From positions 790,733 to 854,732 of the forward strand of contig JAKOGI010000110.1 of the NCBI GenBank assembly GCA_029747015.1: a stretch of 64,000 nucleotides of DNA, written 5' to 3'. Each line of letters opens with the position of its first letter. The first letter of the stretch is position 1. A model generated the notes under the pieces. The model searched no databases. It was not told the DNA's origin and saw nothing but the letters and a program-made list of their open reading frames with translations. The stretch is from Carnegiea gigantea. Its lineage: Eukaryota > Streptophyta > Magnoliopsida > Caryophyllales > Cactaceae. A program made the position numbers and the translations under genes. Of the stretch, positions 25,320 to 38,997 are shown in pieces.

Positions 25320-27775
25320 TAAGAGTACAAACTCCTACAAGACATGTCTATACCATATATTAAAAATTATTTACATAACAAATACACGCTGAAAATATAC
25401 ATATACACATAGCAAATGGAGTTACACACAACCAAACTAGGTGATATGCAAAGTTTACGTACATTAGTACAAATTTTCAACCTAAATATCTTGATTAAGA
25501 ATAGACGAAAATTTACCTAAGGGGTGTTCTCCATCTTCGAGAATATATGAAGCTTCTTTAATTTGAGTCAAGTATAATCAGCAACTTTTTTTTTATGATC
25601 AACGCGTGACATGCCTAACCTAATGCATGTGTAAATGATAGCTATTCATAGACTTTCCTAAGATGGAGACCTAGGTTCCAAGTAACTTTAATAAAAAGTT
25701 ACTAATTAAGGCCAGATTTTACAGTGGGGTTTGCTAGGGTTAGCTACCTAGCCAAATCCCTACAAATTATATATACGAATATGATATTGATGGTCTCGGT
25801 TTACAAAATCGAGCCAAATTATCATATGTATATATTTTTTATGTTTGCATTTGTTATATATTAATTATATATTATATATTTACTGAGGTAGTTTCTGAAA
25901 CTTTTAAGAGTATGATATAGATATTCAAAAAAGAGATAAAGTATTAATGGACTAAAGCTTCAGGTTGTATAGCGCCACTGAATTTGTCTTCCCAAGCTTA
26001 CGATATAAGTGGTGGGTACGTAGACCCACCATATAATTACATAGCCACCAAATTTAGTCAAAAATATGCATTTCAACTTTCAAGTTCAATTCGAATACAT
26101 TTTCACTTGATATTTACGTGGAGAGGGGTGGGAAACCCTGTAATTTCTTTTCATATCGCAGTCATGTCTGCAATATTGGTTGAAAAAATGTCACACGATT
26201 CCCATTCCCCACCATGTGTGATGTATAGAGAAGAAAGGCCAAAAAAAAAAGAAAAAGAAAAAGAAAAAGAAGTTGATTTGTGAATTTGATTGTGAATTGT
26301 GATGACAGAGCTGGGTCATTGCCCACGCATGGAGATATTGACATTTGTTGTTGAATCATTTGATTAGCCATTTGGAAATTTGGCATGACCATTATTACAA
26401 ATTAAATGACATCGACTTAAACAGTTGTTTGAGAAACATGTCTTTGGTGCGATTAACTATGTATGTATGACTTAATGAGTTACTGATTTTGATTGATGGG
26501 TATAAAATAATAGTTTGAATGATGCATATTGGAATAATTCCTAATGAAAATTTTTGAATGCAAAATATGTAATATAGGGTAATTGAAAGGAGAAAAGGCA
26601 CGCATGGAAGATAAAATAACTGTATTTACACTAGTGTAGCAAGCGACTTGCACACAAGTGTGTCATGAAATAGATCATATGTTTCTCGATAATCTCTCCA
26701 TAGTCTGTTGGTTAGGGGCACTTCCATAAGCAAAACTTTTAAAAGTCTTTCGATTTTTACTTTGCATGATTTTTTTTTTTTTAAGAGAGAGACAGAGCAT
26801 GTATGAAAGACGCATTATCTATATCTCCCTCCCGCTCTCTTTCCCACGTACACCGTGAGATATGTGCATGTACGCACAACCTCACCCAATTCATACAATA
26901 CTGACTGTCATTAACATTCAAGTAGAGAAAGTCTAATGAAAAAGAGAAGAAAGTTGAACTATATATTAGATAATGTGAAATGAAGTTTAGCATCATACTT
27001 ACAAATTTTTGCGCAAATAATTCTTGTGAACATAATATACACAGGCAATGAGTACAATTCAAAAGTACCCTATAGCTAGGCCTGTTCTTTTCGTGATGAA
27101 GAAACGTGTCTTACATCTACTTCTAATTCTTTTGAATTCCATACCCTTTTTTTCTTCTTTCTTTTGTTTTTTTACAAAAGAACATGCCTCCATTAGAAGT
27201 AGGTTGCTTAATCTAGAGATTGAACAGGAAGAGCATGTCGATTAAGATAATGGTGGGCATTAGGTGGACAACACCAGTCCAGCAAAGCCAACTTAAATGA
27301 TATGGGTGCTATTCGGTTTAGGCCACATCTCACCCCTTTTTTGGGGGAGGGGGGGGGTTCTGGTGGGCGGTGGGCAGTCCTGTCCAGGCCCTTTTGGGGT
27401 TCTGGTGGCGAGTCTTGTCAAGGACCTTTTAAAAAGAAACTTGGTATATTTCTTGTCACACCCTGTAAGGACACAGTTGAAACTTTAATTTGGTCCGTCC
27501 AATTATATTTTCTTTTTTCTTTCCTTTTTTAAGGTTTGATTTTCAACTATTCACTCTCACCTCAATGTCACTCTGTGCCTTTATCACATCTTAATCAATC
27601 CCCACCCGGACCCGGGCCACCGCCCCCCCCCCCCCCAAAAACCCCAAAAAAAGGAGAGACGGAAGAGTTGTATAAGCTTGCATCAAATTAAATAACCCTA
27701 GTTGATCAATGCTAACTAGTTTGTAGAAACCAATTTGTACAGCTTAGTTCATAACAAAAATTCAATAATAAAAAT
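25320..27775. other. intergenic DNA without recognised genes
   Basis: Short open frames here show no conserved domains. There are purine-rich GAAAAA repeats at about 26245-26272, a broken T/G run at 27337-27357, and C14 followed by A5 at 27623-27641. No RNA gene was seen. Confidence 0.5.
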
Positions 27776-27778
27776 TTA

Positions 27779-28677
27779 GGTAGTGTTTGGTTGGAAGAAA
27801 AATGATTTTTCTAAGGAAAATTGATTTTCATATCACCTTTTTTGTTGTTTGATACAAGATAAATCATTTTCCATGAAAAAAGAGGAAAACGTCAGCTGAA
27901 TTGTTTAAATGACAAAAAATATTGACTGAATAGACGTAGTTGAGATAACTGTTGACCAAATGAAGGAATTTTGGACTTAAAAATGATATTTAGGTTTTTT
28001 TCAATGCTTCCTCTAGGATAATCAAGTTTCGATATAAACCGTTGAAATTATTTCAGTGACGAAAAACATCAACTGAATTGTTTAAGTGGTGAAAAATACC
28101 AATTGAATTGTCGTGGCAAAGAAAATGTTGATTAAATGAAGGAATATCGTGCTTAAAATTTAGATTTGATCCTATTTTAATATTTCTTATCTGATAATCA
28201 AGTTTCGATTCAAAATATTAAACTTAAAATATGAATTCGAGCCTATTTTAATATTTTCTATTTGATAATCAAGTTTCAATCAAAACTGTTGAAATTGTTT
28301 TAGTGGCGAGTCGATTGAATTGTGTTAGTGATAAAAAATGTCGATTAAATTGTCACGGTGGAGATAAATATCGATCAAATAGAAGAAATTTGAGCTAAAA
28401 ATTTAGATTTGAGTTTTTTTAATATTTTCTGTCGGATAGTCAAGTTGCGATCAAAACTGATGAAATCAAATTTTACACCTAAATTTCAGTCATGTCACTA
28501 GGGAGTTGAAGGAAGAAAATCAACTTTCTATCTTCTCAAAAAGAAAGTCATTTTTCTCCACTAAGGGGAAAATCATTTTTCTTGAAAAATAGTTTTTCAT
28601 CATTCATTGTATCAAACAACGGAAAATTGAAAAATTATTTTTTGGAAAAATCATCTTCTCCCCAACCAAACACTACC
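27779..28677. mobile_element. 899-bp Tourist/Harbinger-like MITE with internal repeats
   Basis: It is flanked by TTA on both sides, with inverted ends GGTAGTGTTTGGTTGG and CCAACCAAACACTACC. The subterminal parts are also inverted (AAAATGATTTTTC-like words). The core contains at least four diverged direct copies of a unit beginning TCAAGTTTCGATC and followed by GTTGAAATTRTTT. No transposase is encoded, so it is non-autonomous. Confidence 0.75.
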
Positions 28678-28689
28678 TTAGCCTAGTTA

Positions 28690-29745
<1,056 letters not shown>

Positions 29746-29809
29746 ATGCATATATACATACATACATACATGACATACATACATACATACATGCATACAT
29801 GAAATTCTT

Positions 29810-32800
29810 CATACTCCAACTATGAATTCCAAAAAACTAAACTTTAGGCCCTTACGACCTTATATTATAATGGAGTTCTCATGACTCTCATTACAAGCAA
29901 TATAACAAAATATATGAGTTTTGGTGTGAGGCTACTGAGACTGTTTCAGAGCATCTACTACATGCTCCAGCATGTTACAATTTGCTAATGTCATATTACA
30001 CTCCAATTACATAAAGTCAATGTATGCAAGTTACAAAAGGTAGATCTTCAAATCTAAGCATTGAGCTCCAAAAGACACATCATGCCACATACCTTAATCT
30101 TATTGAGAATATGCAAGGGAAATATTTGGGGGAGGGTGAGCAACCAAAGCTCTATGGGAGTTCTCGCCTCCCAAAAACCAAACTAGATTTTACATACAAC
30201 AAATAATGATACTAATAGTAGCACTAATAGCAATATTATCGGACAAATAAACTTCTCATATCATTGCAAACCTTTCCTTCCTGAGTACAAATAATGCACT
30301 ATTAAAATCCTAAGGAACACCACAATTAGGCTAAATGAGTTAGAAAGAAAGGTAACGTGACGATCCGACTTTTTCTCACGATCCAATTCCTTTCGGAGTA
30401 GTGATTCACTAAGTAAAAACTATTCACCAAGGTCAATTCACGCACAAGTGAAAGCAGCATAGAAAATGACCTTGGCTGATAGACTGCTTATCCAGGAGGA
30501 CTAACATCTAAGGGATCGGGTACTTATACCCTCGTCAGGGTAAAATACTACCATATTTCTGAGTGGACAACTACCACTCCGTGGAATCCGCTGTTATGTG
30601 GAAAATTATACACTAGTCGTAATCTGCTGACAAATCCTCAGTTCAGATGCACATAATTGTCCATCCCTTTAGATAGTAGTTTACTCAAGTCCAATGCCAA
30701 AAATCAAACTTGGTGACTTTATAACCTAAATGTACATATGACCTTTGGTATCAAACTAATACTATTTCATATGGTGTCCTATGCAAGTCTTAATAATTTT
30801 CGTTCACTAATTTTCACAACTAAATTAGAAGGACATTTGTTAGCCCATGAAAATACTCTTTCAACTATGACCCATTTTTGGTAAATGACACGTGCCAAAT
30901 AATCAATGTAAGATCCTACCAAATATTATATAAAATACTACGTGATCAAGTGTTCTAACTTGGCTTTTTAGTTGTGTGTGGGTGTGTTGTTGTTATACCT
31001 CTACTACGTATTTTCTTCCTCACAAAATCAAGTAACATCCTCATTATTTAATTACTAACAATTGCTCACTCTTTTCTTGTTTGTTTAGCAAGCTTGAGAA
31101 TTCCATTCTCTTTTTTTTTTTTTTTTCTTCGAGCATAATATCACCCCAACTACCACATCAATAGTTATCACATTATCTTACTAAGCTAACATTTTCTTAA
31201 CACATGTTTAATTAATTTTTAACAATATAATTTAACTATTAACTTATCCAAAAATCATGCCAAACCAAACTATCTCAATTAGCTTCTAAAACATCTCCTA
31301 ATATCACAACCCACACAAAAATAACTTACAAAGGTGATATGATAACATATAACTCAACAACACTTTATAGATTTTTCAACATTGCAAAATCATAATCTGT
31401 ATATCCAGTAAGGCAAGCAAGTAATTTCATCCTTCTAATTTACCATAATATAATGCCAAGACAACTTTTCACAACCATTATCTCAAAAATTACTAATAGC
31501 ACTATTTATATAAGATGACTTAGAAAAGCAACTTTATTATAGCTCAACAATCATGACGCATATCTTAGCAAGATAAGACATGCATAACTTAAAATGTCAC
31601 GCTTAAAACAAGCTAACCGCAAAAAAAACACTTCTAACTCTTGTAAGTCAATAACACAATCATACATCATAATAAAATACTTTAACTTTAAAACTAATTT
31701 TTATATAAAGGATTAAGAGAACCTGCACATCAAAGTAGTTTTTTAATCTTCTGTTAGCCCTTTGATCCTCAAAATAATCCCAAGTAAGTTAGATTAACTA
31801 TTCCTTAAATAAATTTTCACTCTAGCACTCTCCTCTTTCTCCCTCTAACTCCTTACTTGATAAAATGGTAAATGAGTAAAAGGATGGAAAATGGAGTAGA
31901 AGAGTAACCAAAAATAATTCTCACCCCTTGCACTAGCCAGCCAACCCTCCCATCTTCATCATGAGTCCACCTTTTATGCGTGCGCGTATGCGTACTTGTC
32001 CAAATGGGTAAAAGAAATAGGTATGGGTGAAGTTGAGTAGGTCGATAGATGAAACAAGCCATTCTGCATTGTTTGTTGCTCACACTCCTCCTTAAAAAAT
32101 AACCTATACTACCTAATCAGTAGGATATTTATTAAACAAATTTAATTAGCAAATATTATATATTCTTAATCATTGCACAAATAGAATATCAATTTTCATC
32201 TTTTTTTCAACTTTTTTTTAAAAGATGGAATTTGCTTTTACAATTATGGAAAAAGAGGGAATCTATACTCCGAACTTTGAAACGCAAAAAAAAAATTCAC
32301 ATGTACAGAAAACAACAAACTTTTGCGATTATTATGCATATGAAAAGATGGGCATTTTGCAAGGAGGTGAGGCCAAAAAGCATGATGTTAGGAATTTGGT
32401 GTCACATCCTATTGTGCCTTTATGCGACAACCACGCGTCCATCAAAAGAAAAATTCACCAAACAACAGTAAATTTCACTTCTGTATTTGCCCTTAATTAA
32501 TTTTAAGTGCTTCCCCCACTTTTCAATTCCAAAAGTCATCGGAAAGTCGAACATATATTCGCCTCCACTTTTCCTTTGATTTTGATCTTCAACAGAAAAA
32601 GACTTAAGTAAAAACATCAACCAGGAAAAATGTGCATGCCTTTCTTAATCTGCCTTTCGAAAAGAAACTTTAAAGACAACTTCATATTATTGTTTAAATA
32701 TTAATTATCAGTCAAATTTAATCTTTACGTATCGGAACAAAGTGTTCTGATTGTTTTTTAGTTAAAGTGACATGGATAAATTCTTTGAATTCATAGTACC

Positions 32801-33180
32801 ACAATTACATTTTTTTTTTCATTGGATACTTGGGCCTGAAATCAAAACTTCGTACATCATATATTGTCAGCATGGAGACGAGATACATTTATTGAGCCGT
32901 ACAACACCATAGCGACCCTCCTTTGTTTTCAATTAATAAATGCAAGCTTATGATTTTTTTAATTTATTTTTTTTGCAATTGTGCTTTATTAGAAAGATTC
33001 GTTTTCTACTTTGACATGTTGGCTAAGACTAAAGCTTTGGGTACATTATGTCCCATATTCAACTCTCTTTCTTCCATTATAGTATACTGTCTTTTGGTGA
33101 CTTATCTAGTATCAAAAAAAAAGAAAAGAAAAAAAAAGATTCATTGTCACTATGATTGTAGTTGGTCCTTAAATGGACCG
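29810..33180. other. intergenic DNA, no recognised gene
   Basis: It has no coding frame with recognisable features. The part 30350-30700 has a more balanced base composition than its surroundings and may be an old transposon fragment, but I cannot classify it. The remainder is AT-rich. Confidence 0.45.
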
Positions 33181-33189
33181 AACCTTTGT

Positions 33190-33345
33190 GCACAAATTCA
33201 GCTTTGCGCACGAATTTATGTGGGAGGCTTGTGTTCCGATACTCTTATTTGAATTTTGACATCTCCTTCCTGACCCGTTACAACCCACTAGGTACTTTGA
33301 GATAGGAGCCTAATGGACTGAGCTGGCTAGCTTATCCAAAAAAAA
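33190..33345 (-). repeat. SINE-like repeat, copy A
   Basis: Shares an ordered block with 52195-52370, including GACATCTCCTTCCTGACCCG (plus strand) and an AGGCTCCTATCTCA-type block (minus strand). Read on the minus strand it contains TAGCCAGCTCAGTCCATTAGG, which resembles a tRNA A box, suggesting a decayed SINE. Class assignment is tentative. Confidence 0.4.
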
Positions 33346-33719
33346 GGACCGAACCTTTGCCCTTTATATAGAGCTTCTAACTTAGAGAGTCCCCCCCCTC
33401 CTTCTTTCTATTACATGGCCTGTACGGGATGGGATCATGGGAATAAGTGATTGAATAACACTGCCAAGGAAAGCTTCAGTTTTTCTTTTTCTCTCAATCT
33501 CTCCCTCCTCCCCTTGTCAACTCGTCAAGTCATCTTCGGAGAAAAGGTTCCTAGGCCCCTCACATATATACCACATCAACCGTACATATATAGCAATGCC
33601 TTTATCCTTCAAAAGGGTTGGTTATCATCTTGCCACGAATTTTTTAAAAAATGCTTGAATATATGGAAAGAATCCAAGCCATATCTTCTTCAATTACTAT
33701 GGAGATATGATTTTGATTT

Positions 33720-34030
33720 GATCTAAACCTAACAAAATTGAACCGAAATCCGAAACCCAAATCGAATGGCCCATATCTGACGTGATATTCGCAATAGACT
33801 CACTCGAAAGTGAATTCGAAACCTGAACTAACCCGAACCGAATCATATCCTACCCCAAATTTCCGACAAAGTTATTTATTTTCGCATGAAAGCTTATTGA
33901 ACCAAAAACCTGAAGTTGACATGAACCGAAGTTGACCTAACACAAACTAAACCTACCCAAAATGTCGCTTGACCCGTCCCAAACTCAATACGACCCATAC
34001 CCGAGCCGAATGATCCGTTTGCCAGGTCTA
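33720..34030. repeat. MITE-like repeat, copy A (TTTGCCAGGTCTA end)
   Basis: Related to 49220-49521. Both contain an ACAAAGTTRYTTATTTTCGCAT block and end in TTTGCCA, with many CCGAA/GAACC words. Only the right terminus (TTTGCCAGGTCTA) is clear in this copy. No coding content. Confidence 0.5.
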
Positions 34031-34189
34031 ATTTGATCACTTATTTCAACAACAAACCTGTTTAAAAACTCCATCTGTTAAGTACTAGTTAATCTTATTA
34101 GTTGTTGGTAATTAATGTTAGCTGATTGTTTTTGTAATTAATGAAAAACTATTCAACAATCAAGATAGGTACAAATATGTACGTTTCTA

Positions 34190-34760
34190 ATTGTAATGTT
34201 TTTAGTGTACAATTGTTTGAAAGGCTTTATCAAAAGCCTATATTATATAGCACAACTCTTAGTAGAAGTCTCCAAGGTATGCATGGTTGACCACGGTTTG
34301 GCGCAAATACTTGAAGTCACGATTAAATTGGATGAGATTTTATATGAACTAGATTTGATCGATAGATGGATCCAGTATATAGGATGTGCTCCTATCCAAC
34401 CTAACCTCAGAGGTCGGAATGGCCGGCCCAACGCCTAAATAAGCATCCTATGAGCTATTATCATGAAAGCATAAGATAGAAGAATGAATCTCATCTAAAG
34501 TCATGTCACACCACTAGAAAAGCTAAGTAAGAAAGCCAAAGGTGGATCAACCATGAATGATAGGCAAAAGGGATAGGCTTCTGCATTCGACTTATCAAAA
34601 ATCCCTACCTGGTTCAATAGAAGAAAGACGAGTCAGTAACTTCGCTTTTGCATTCCGAACTTCCCCCTCCATTATTGATATGCCAAAATGCCGAAAGTCA
34701 AGTATGAGTATCAAGAAAGTGATTAATGAAAAAACACTCGACAACGAGTTCTGAAGTTTT
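34190..34760. other. possible organelle-derived (mitochondrial) insertion
   Basis: This block is less AT-rich than its surroundings, and its texture resembles plant mitochondrial non-coding DNA (for example GGTCGGAATGGCCGGCCC and AAAGGGATAGGCTTCTGCAT). Two open frames cross it, but neither shows a recognised domain. The assignment rests on impression only and could be wrong; an old transposon is the alternative. Confidence 0.25.
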
Positions 34761-36033
34761 GGTTAGTCAAATCAGCTAATTATACTAGAATAGTTCTTTA
34801 TATTATAGATAATAATTTTAGTAAAATTGGGTGAATATCTTGGTAGAGGAGAAGAAAGATGGAGGATTTGTGCGTAAATGTTTGAAATTTGTTTTCCTTA
34901 ATCAAATCCTTGAGAAAAATTAGACAAATTTGTAAAGGTCACTACACACCAAACATTATGGACAGTATCTATAGATACCCCTATTTGATTAGAGTCCTAG
35001 AACATAAATTAGAGGAAAAGGCACCCACCGATGTTAATGAGAGGTGACCCCATAGTAGAGAAGGCACAGTGTCAATCAGAAAGAAACTGGTGATTTATGC
35101 AAGTGGCTCATGTGTTGACAAAATTGGTGGTACTATAGTGAATTAATTGTGCAATTTCATCCCCATAAAGAAAATAATGGGTTGATATCAGTGGCGTAGC
35201 CAGGTTTCGAATCAAGGGGTGTCGAGATTAAATACACATGTAGCATAAAATTTAACGGTAGTTGTAAAAATGAAAGTACATATCTAATACATTTAAAAAA
35301 GTTATTTTCGACGGACTTTCAAGTTTTGGAAGTGATGTAAAGCTTGTGAGTCTTGTGAAAGTCCCAAATAGATCACTCATACCAATGATGCATCAATAGT
35401 GAGTTTTGTGATGAGATTATATAATTAATACTTTCTTGAGTCAATTGTGAGTTTTGTAATGCAAAAATTGAACCAACCGATCACTTATTTATCTTTATTG
35501 AAAAATGTGTCAATTTCAAACTGAGAAATAATCTACTTTTTATCTAGGTTTTTGGTTCGTAGTACTCACGTCAACAAACAAAGCAAAGTAATTCTTTTAG
35601 AAATAAAAAAAGAGTTCAAAATTAATCAATTCACCAATTTTTAGGTCCATTTAGAAATCGAGAGTATAACAATGCAAAATTGATTGACTAATCAATTTCC
35701 TATAACAAGTAACAACCAATCGAATTATCCAAATCCGCACAAAGAACCTAATTTCTTCATTCATGAGAATAAATCACTAAATTCACCGATTTTTTAAATA
35801 TGAATCCGACTAAAATCAATAAACTAAACATAATAATTCGCAAAATAATATAATTAGGAATTTTTTTTACTTTAGGAGATTTTGGATTTGGGGGGCTTAA
35901 CTGGACAAAAAATTTAAAAATCAAAAGGGATTAAACACAAATTTATAAAAGTAAATCAATAATCCACCAATTATTTAAAATGAATGTTACTAAAATCATA
36001 AGTGAAACATAATAATTTTTTTGACAGACATAA

Positions 36034-36899
36034 TCATATATATATATATTAAAAGTTGGATACAAATAATGTGTGAATGACATGTGGCATCTCACATGGC
36101 ACAAGTTGATGACTTGGCAACTTGCAATTGGTGGATATTAGTGGAGACATATTAATCAACATTAATGCTATTAATTAGATTTTATTATATGCTATTAACT
36201 TAATTATTTATTACATGGTTTTATACTCCTAACTCTTTTTATTTTTTGAGTAAGTCCTCATGCGATTATCTTGGTGTGCAATAATTGATTTTTTTGTATT
36301 TCAAACTGATTCATTTTATTTTTCAATATTAAAAGAATATAATTAGATAAAAGAATCAAATTTTACCTTAATTTTAATTGTTACTACTTTTTTTTTTTTT
36401 TAGAAGTATAGATCTTGAGGTTATTGTAAATGAGTAATGTCATATTGTCATATAATAATTTAATCACATAAGATAATTTATGAATGATATATAAGACAAT
36501 ATGTACAAAGATTGTGTTAGATTCTATATGAATATTCATCTAGGATTGATTTTTATATATCTTATGTAGAGTAATCTATAATATTGCAATATAGTTTTTG
36601 TGAAATTAAGTTAAATTAAAATATAGTCCATTTAACTCTTAAAAAATATCCATCACAAATTAATTACACTGTGACGTGTTCAATAATTATGAAAAAAATG
36701 GTAAACAGTAAATCATTACCATATGAAAACAAAAGAAATTTAGAGTGATTTTAAAGAAAAATATAAAGGAAACAATAATTATGTTATTATAAAATTGTTA
36801 ATCTACTTTTAAAATAATATATTTTTATTAATTAGTTATACTAATATTACATTATTAAGACAAAAATTAACTAACATCCTTATATCGCAAGGGTATAAC
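36034..36899 (+). mobile_element. Helitron-like unit A (degenerate)
   Basis: It begins TC followed by an AT-run and ATTAAAAGTTGGATAC, preceded by A as expected for Helitron insertion. Its right end (GCAAGGGTATAACTCTA) resembles that of unit B but has lost the hairpin symmetry and the exact CTRR terminus. Non-autonomous. Confidence 0.4.
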
Positions 36900-37747
36900 T
36901 CTATATATATTAAAAGTTGGATAGAATTAATATATAAGTGATACATAGGATAACATGTATAATACCACATAGGATTACTTGACTTCATAATGGTCTATGT
37001 AGGCTAAGTTAATGCAATGCTACATTAAATTAAGATTTTAATTTTTTGCATAATTTATATAGTAATTAGCAAAACTCCAACTTTAATATAATCTTTATTA
37101 AAGTAGTTAAATGAAAAGATAGTCTATTTAATTACTAAATTTGCCCATCAAAAAATGTCTCACATATTAAAGATTTTTGGGAACATAGTATATGAATAAT
37201 TATGGAACAAATACAAAAGGAATTTCAAGTGATAATTTACATGGAAAAAGAAAAAAAATTATTATAATTAAAAAACAATAATTATGTTGTAATAGGATTA
37301 TTACTACTTTCAAAATTGACATATTTTCTATGCTATTTATACTAATAAAATATAATAAAAATTGATATGTTTTCTATGCATTGGATGCCACATAGGATAC
37401 CCAATTTGAGTTAAGATGGGTATAGATTTATTGCAATATCAATTCTACATATTAAAGTGAATACCACTTATTAATTAGTAATAAAATTTAACATTTATAT
37501 AAAATATATATTTAATAAATAAATTATTTAAATGAATAAAAACAATGTGAGTTGAATATTAAGAATGAAGAATACATATTATCACAATGGAAAAGAAATT
37601 AAAAAAAAAAAGCTCAACTATTCATAAATTGAGTAATCTAACATTTCTTTTTTTACTATTTGGATTAATAATTATTTTTTTCATTATCAATACAATTTTA
37701 AATATGTTTGAACTAAATCCTTGCATTTGCAAGGGGTATGACCCTAG
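36900..37747 (+). mobile_element. Helitron-like unit B
   Basis: It begins TCTATATATATTAAAAG. Near the right end there is a perfect hairpin, CCTTGC-ATTT-GCAAGG (37719-37734), followed by nine bases and then CTAG, with T as the next base. A 3' hairpin about ten bases before CTRR and insertion next to T are the hallmarks of Helitrons. It encodes no helicase, so it would be non-autonomous. Confidence 0.55.
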
Positions 37748-38090
37748 TAATGTTAAAAGGACATAATTATTTACCTCAAATTGGTTTTGGAAATTTTAGG
37801 AGACCAAAGGAGGGTTATTTAACTAAAAAAATTTATAAAAAGCAGCAACGGTACATGTGGCTGCTGGGAATTGAACACAAGACTCCATTGCCCATTGCCT
37901 AATGAGGAATATTGACAAGATGCTGAGACCAAGCACCCACACACCATTTGGTTATAGGAGTAGCAATTACGTTATATATATATATGCTTTCTTGTTTCCC
38001 AGAATTTTTAATATATAATTTTTTCCCCAAAAATATGGGGTGTCAAGTGACAGTCCCTTGCACCCACATAGCTCCACCGTTGATTGATAT

Positions 38091-38990
38091 GTAGTGTACT
38101 AATCACATAAACAATATCAAAGAAGATCTTACAAATAGTAATCACATAAATAATGTTAAGCAATTCTAAAAATTATTCGAGATAACAATGTAACTTTTTT
38201 GGTGTGAAAATGACGTGAAAAGATCTCTAGTAGACTCCCACAAACTTTATAAATTATGCTAACTGACATCCACTAGGTGATAACATATTAAGATATATAT
38301 ATTTTTTAATTTTGATTGAACTTAAATTGATATGCTCAATTTCCTAAAATCACAAACCTTCAATTTGATTGATATAACTTTTTTTGAATTAAGATATACA
38401 TGTGGAGTTATGCACTTATGCCGAAAGGAGTATAGTGAATTTGGAAAGGTGATAGTAATTAAGCTGATAGACAAATTAGAATACAAGATCTATATCATGC
38501 TCCTCGGCATATATTGTACTTCTAAAAATACGTTTTCTTACATAATATTATCATCACATATTAAAAATTTTTTATATAATAAATACATACTGAAACAACA
38601 TATATATGCAATAAATAAAAATACACAGAACTAAATATGCAGTGTACATTAGCATTAAGACAGAATCCCGTACCATATGTCAAGGATCAAGCAAATTACA
38701 GAATCTATTTGACTATGCCCACCTGGTGCTCGACGAAATGCCTCAATGAAGGCCCCACACACCACCACCACCTCTCTAACACATTGACACTCACACTACA
38801 TTAACATCACTCTCCACTTTCACCATTGCGCTCCAAAACTTCCTAGCAATCATTCTTTCTCCACAATAAATAAATGAAAAAGCCACCCAATTCAACTCCA
38901 TTGCCTCGTAAAGCTTTTGATTTCTTGTCACTTGTCAGAAATCAAACCCAAGAAAGATTATTTTTTTGATGCTCCCCCTCCAGGGAGCAC
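38091..38990. other. upstream region of the SMXL gene
   Basis: The left half is AT-rich. The last 300 bases are more C-rich (CACCACCACC) and end in a short leader before the ATG. The promoter should be here, but no individual site could be assigned with confidence. Confidence 0.5.
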
Positions 38991-38997
38991 CAGTATT

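Larger units (their letters stand above)
35189..38083. mobile_element. 2.9-kb composite element flanked by a 7-bp duplication
   Basis: The element begins CAGTGGCGTAGCCAGG and ends GCTCCACCGTTGA, roughly inverted to each other. TTGATAT lies immediately outside both ends (35182-35188 and 38084-38090). The AGTGGCGNAGCC end is widespread in plant repeats. There is no recognisable protein-coding sequence. Helitron-like sequences lie inside (36034-37747). Confidence 0.6.

Noticed and set aside
30350..30700. Possible retrotransposon fragment
   Set aside because: Composition differs from the surroundings, but I found no terminal repeats, primer-binding site or coding motif to support a call.
38917..38997. 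An N-terminal extension of the SMXL protein
   Set aside because: The upstream frame lacks an ATG, and the conserved family start is MPTPV at 38998.
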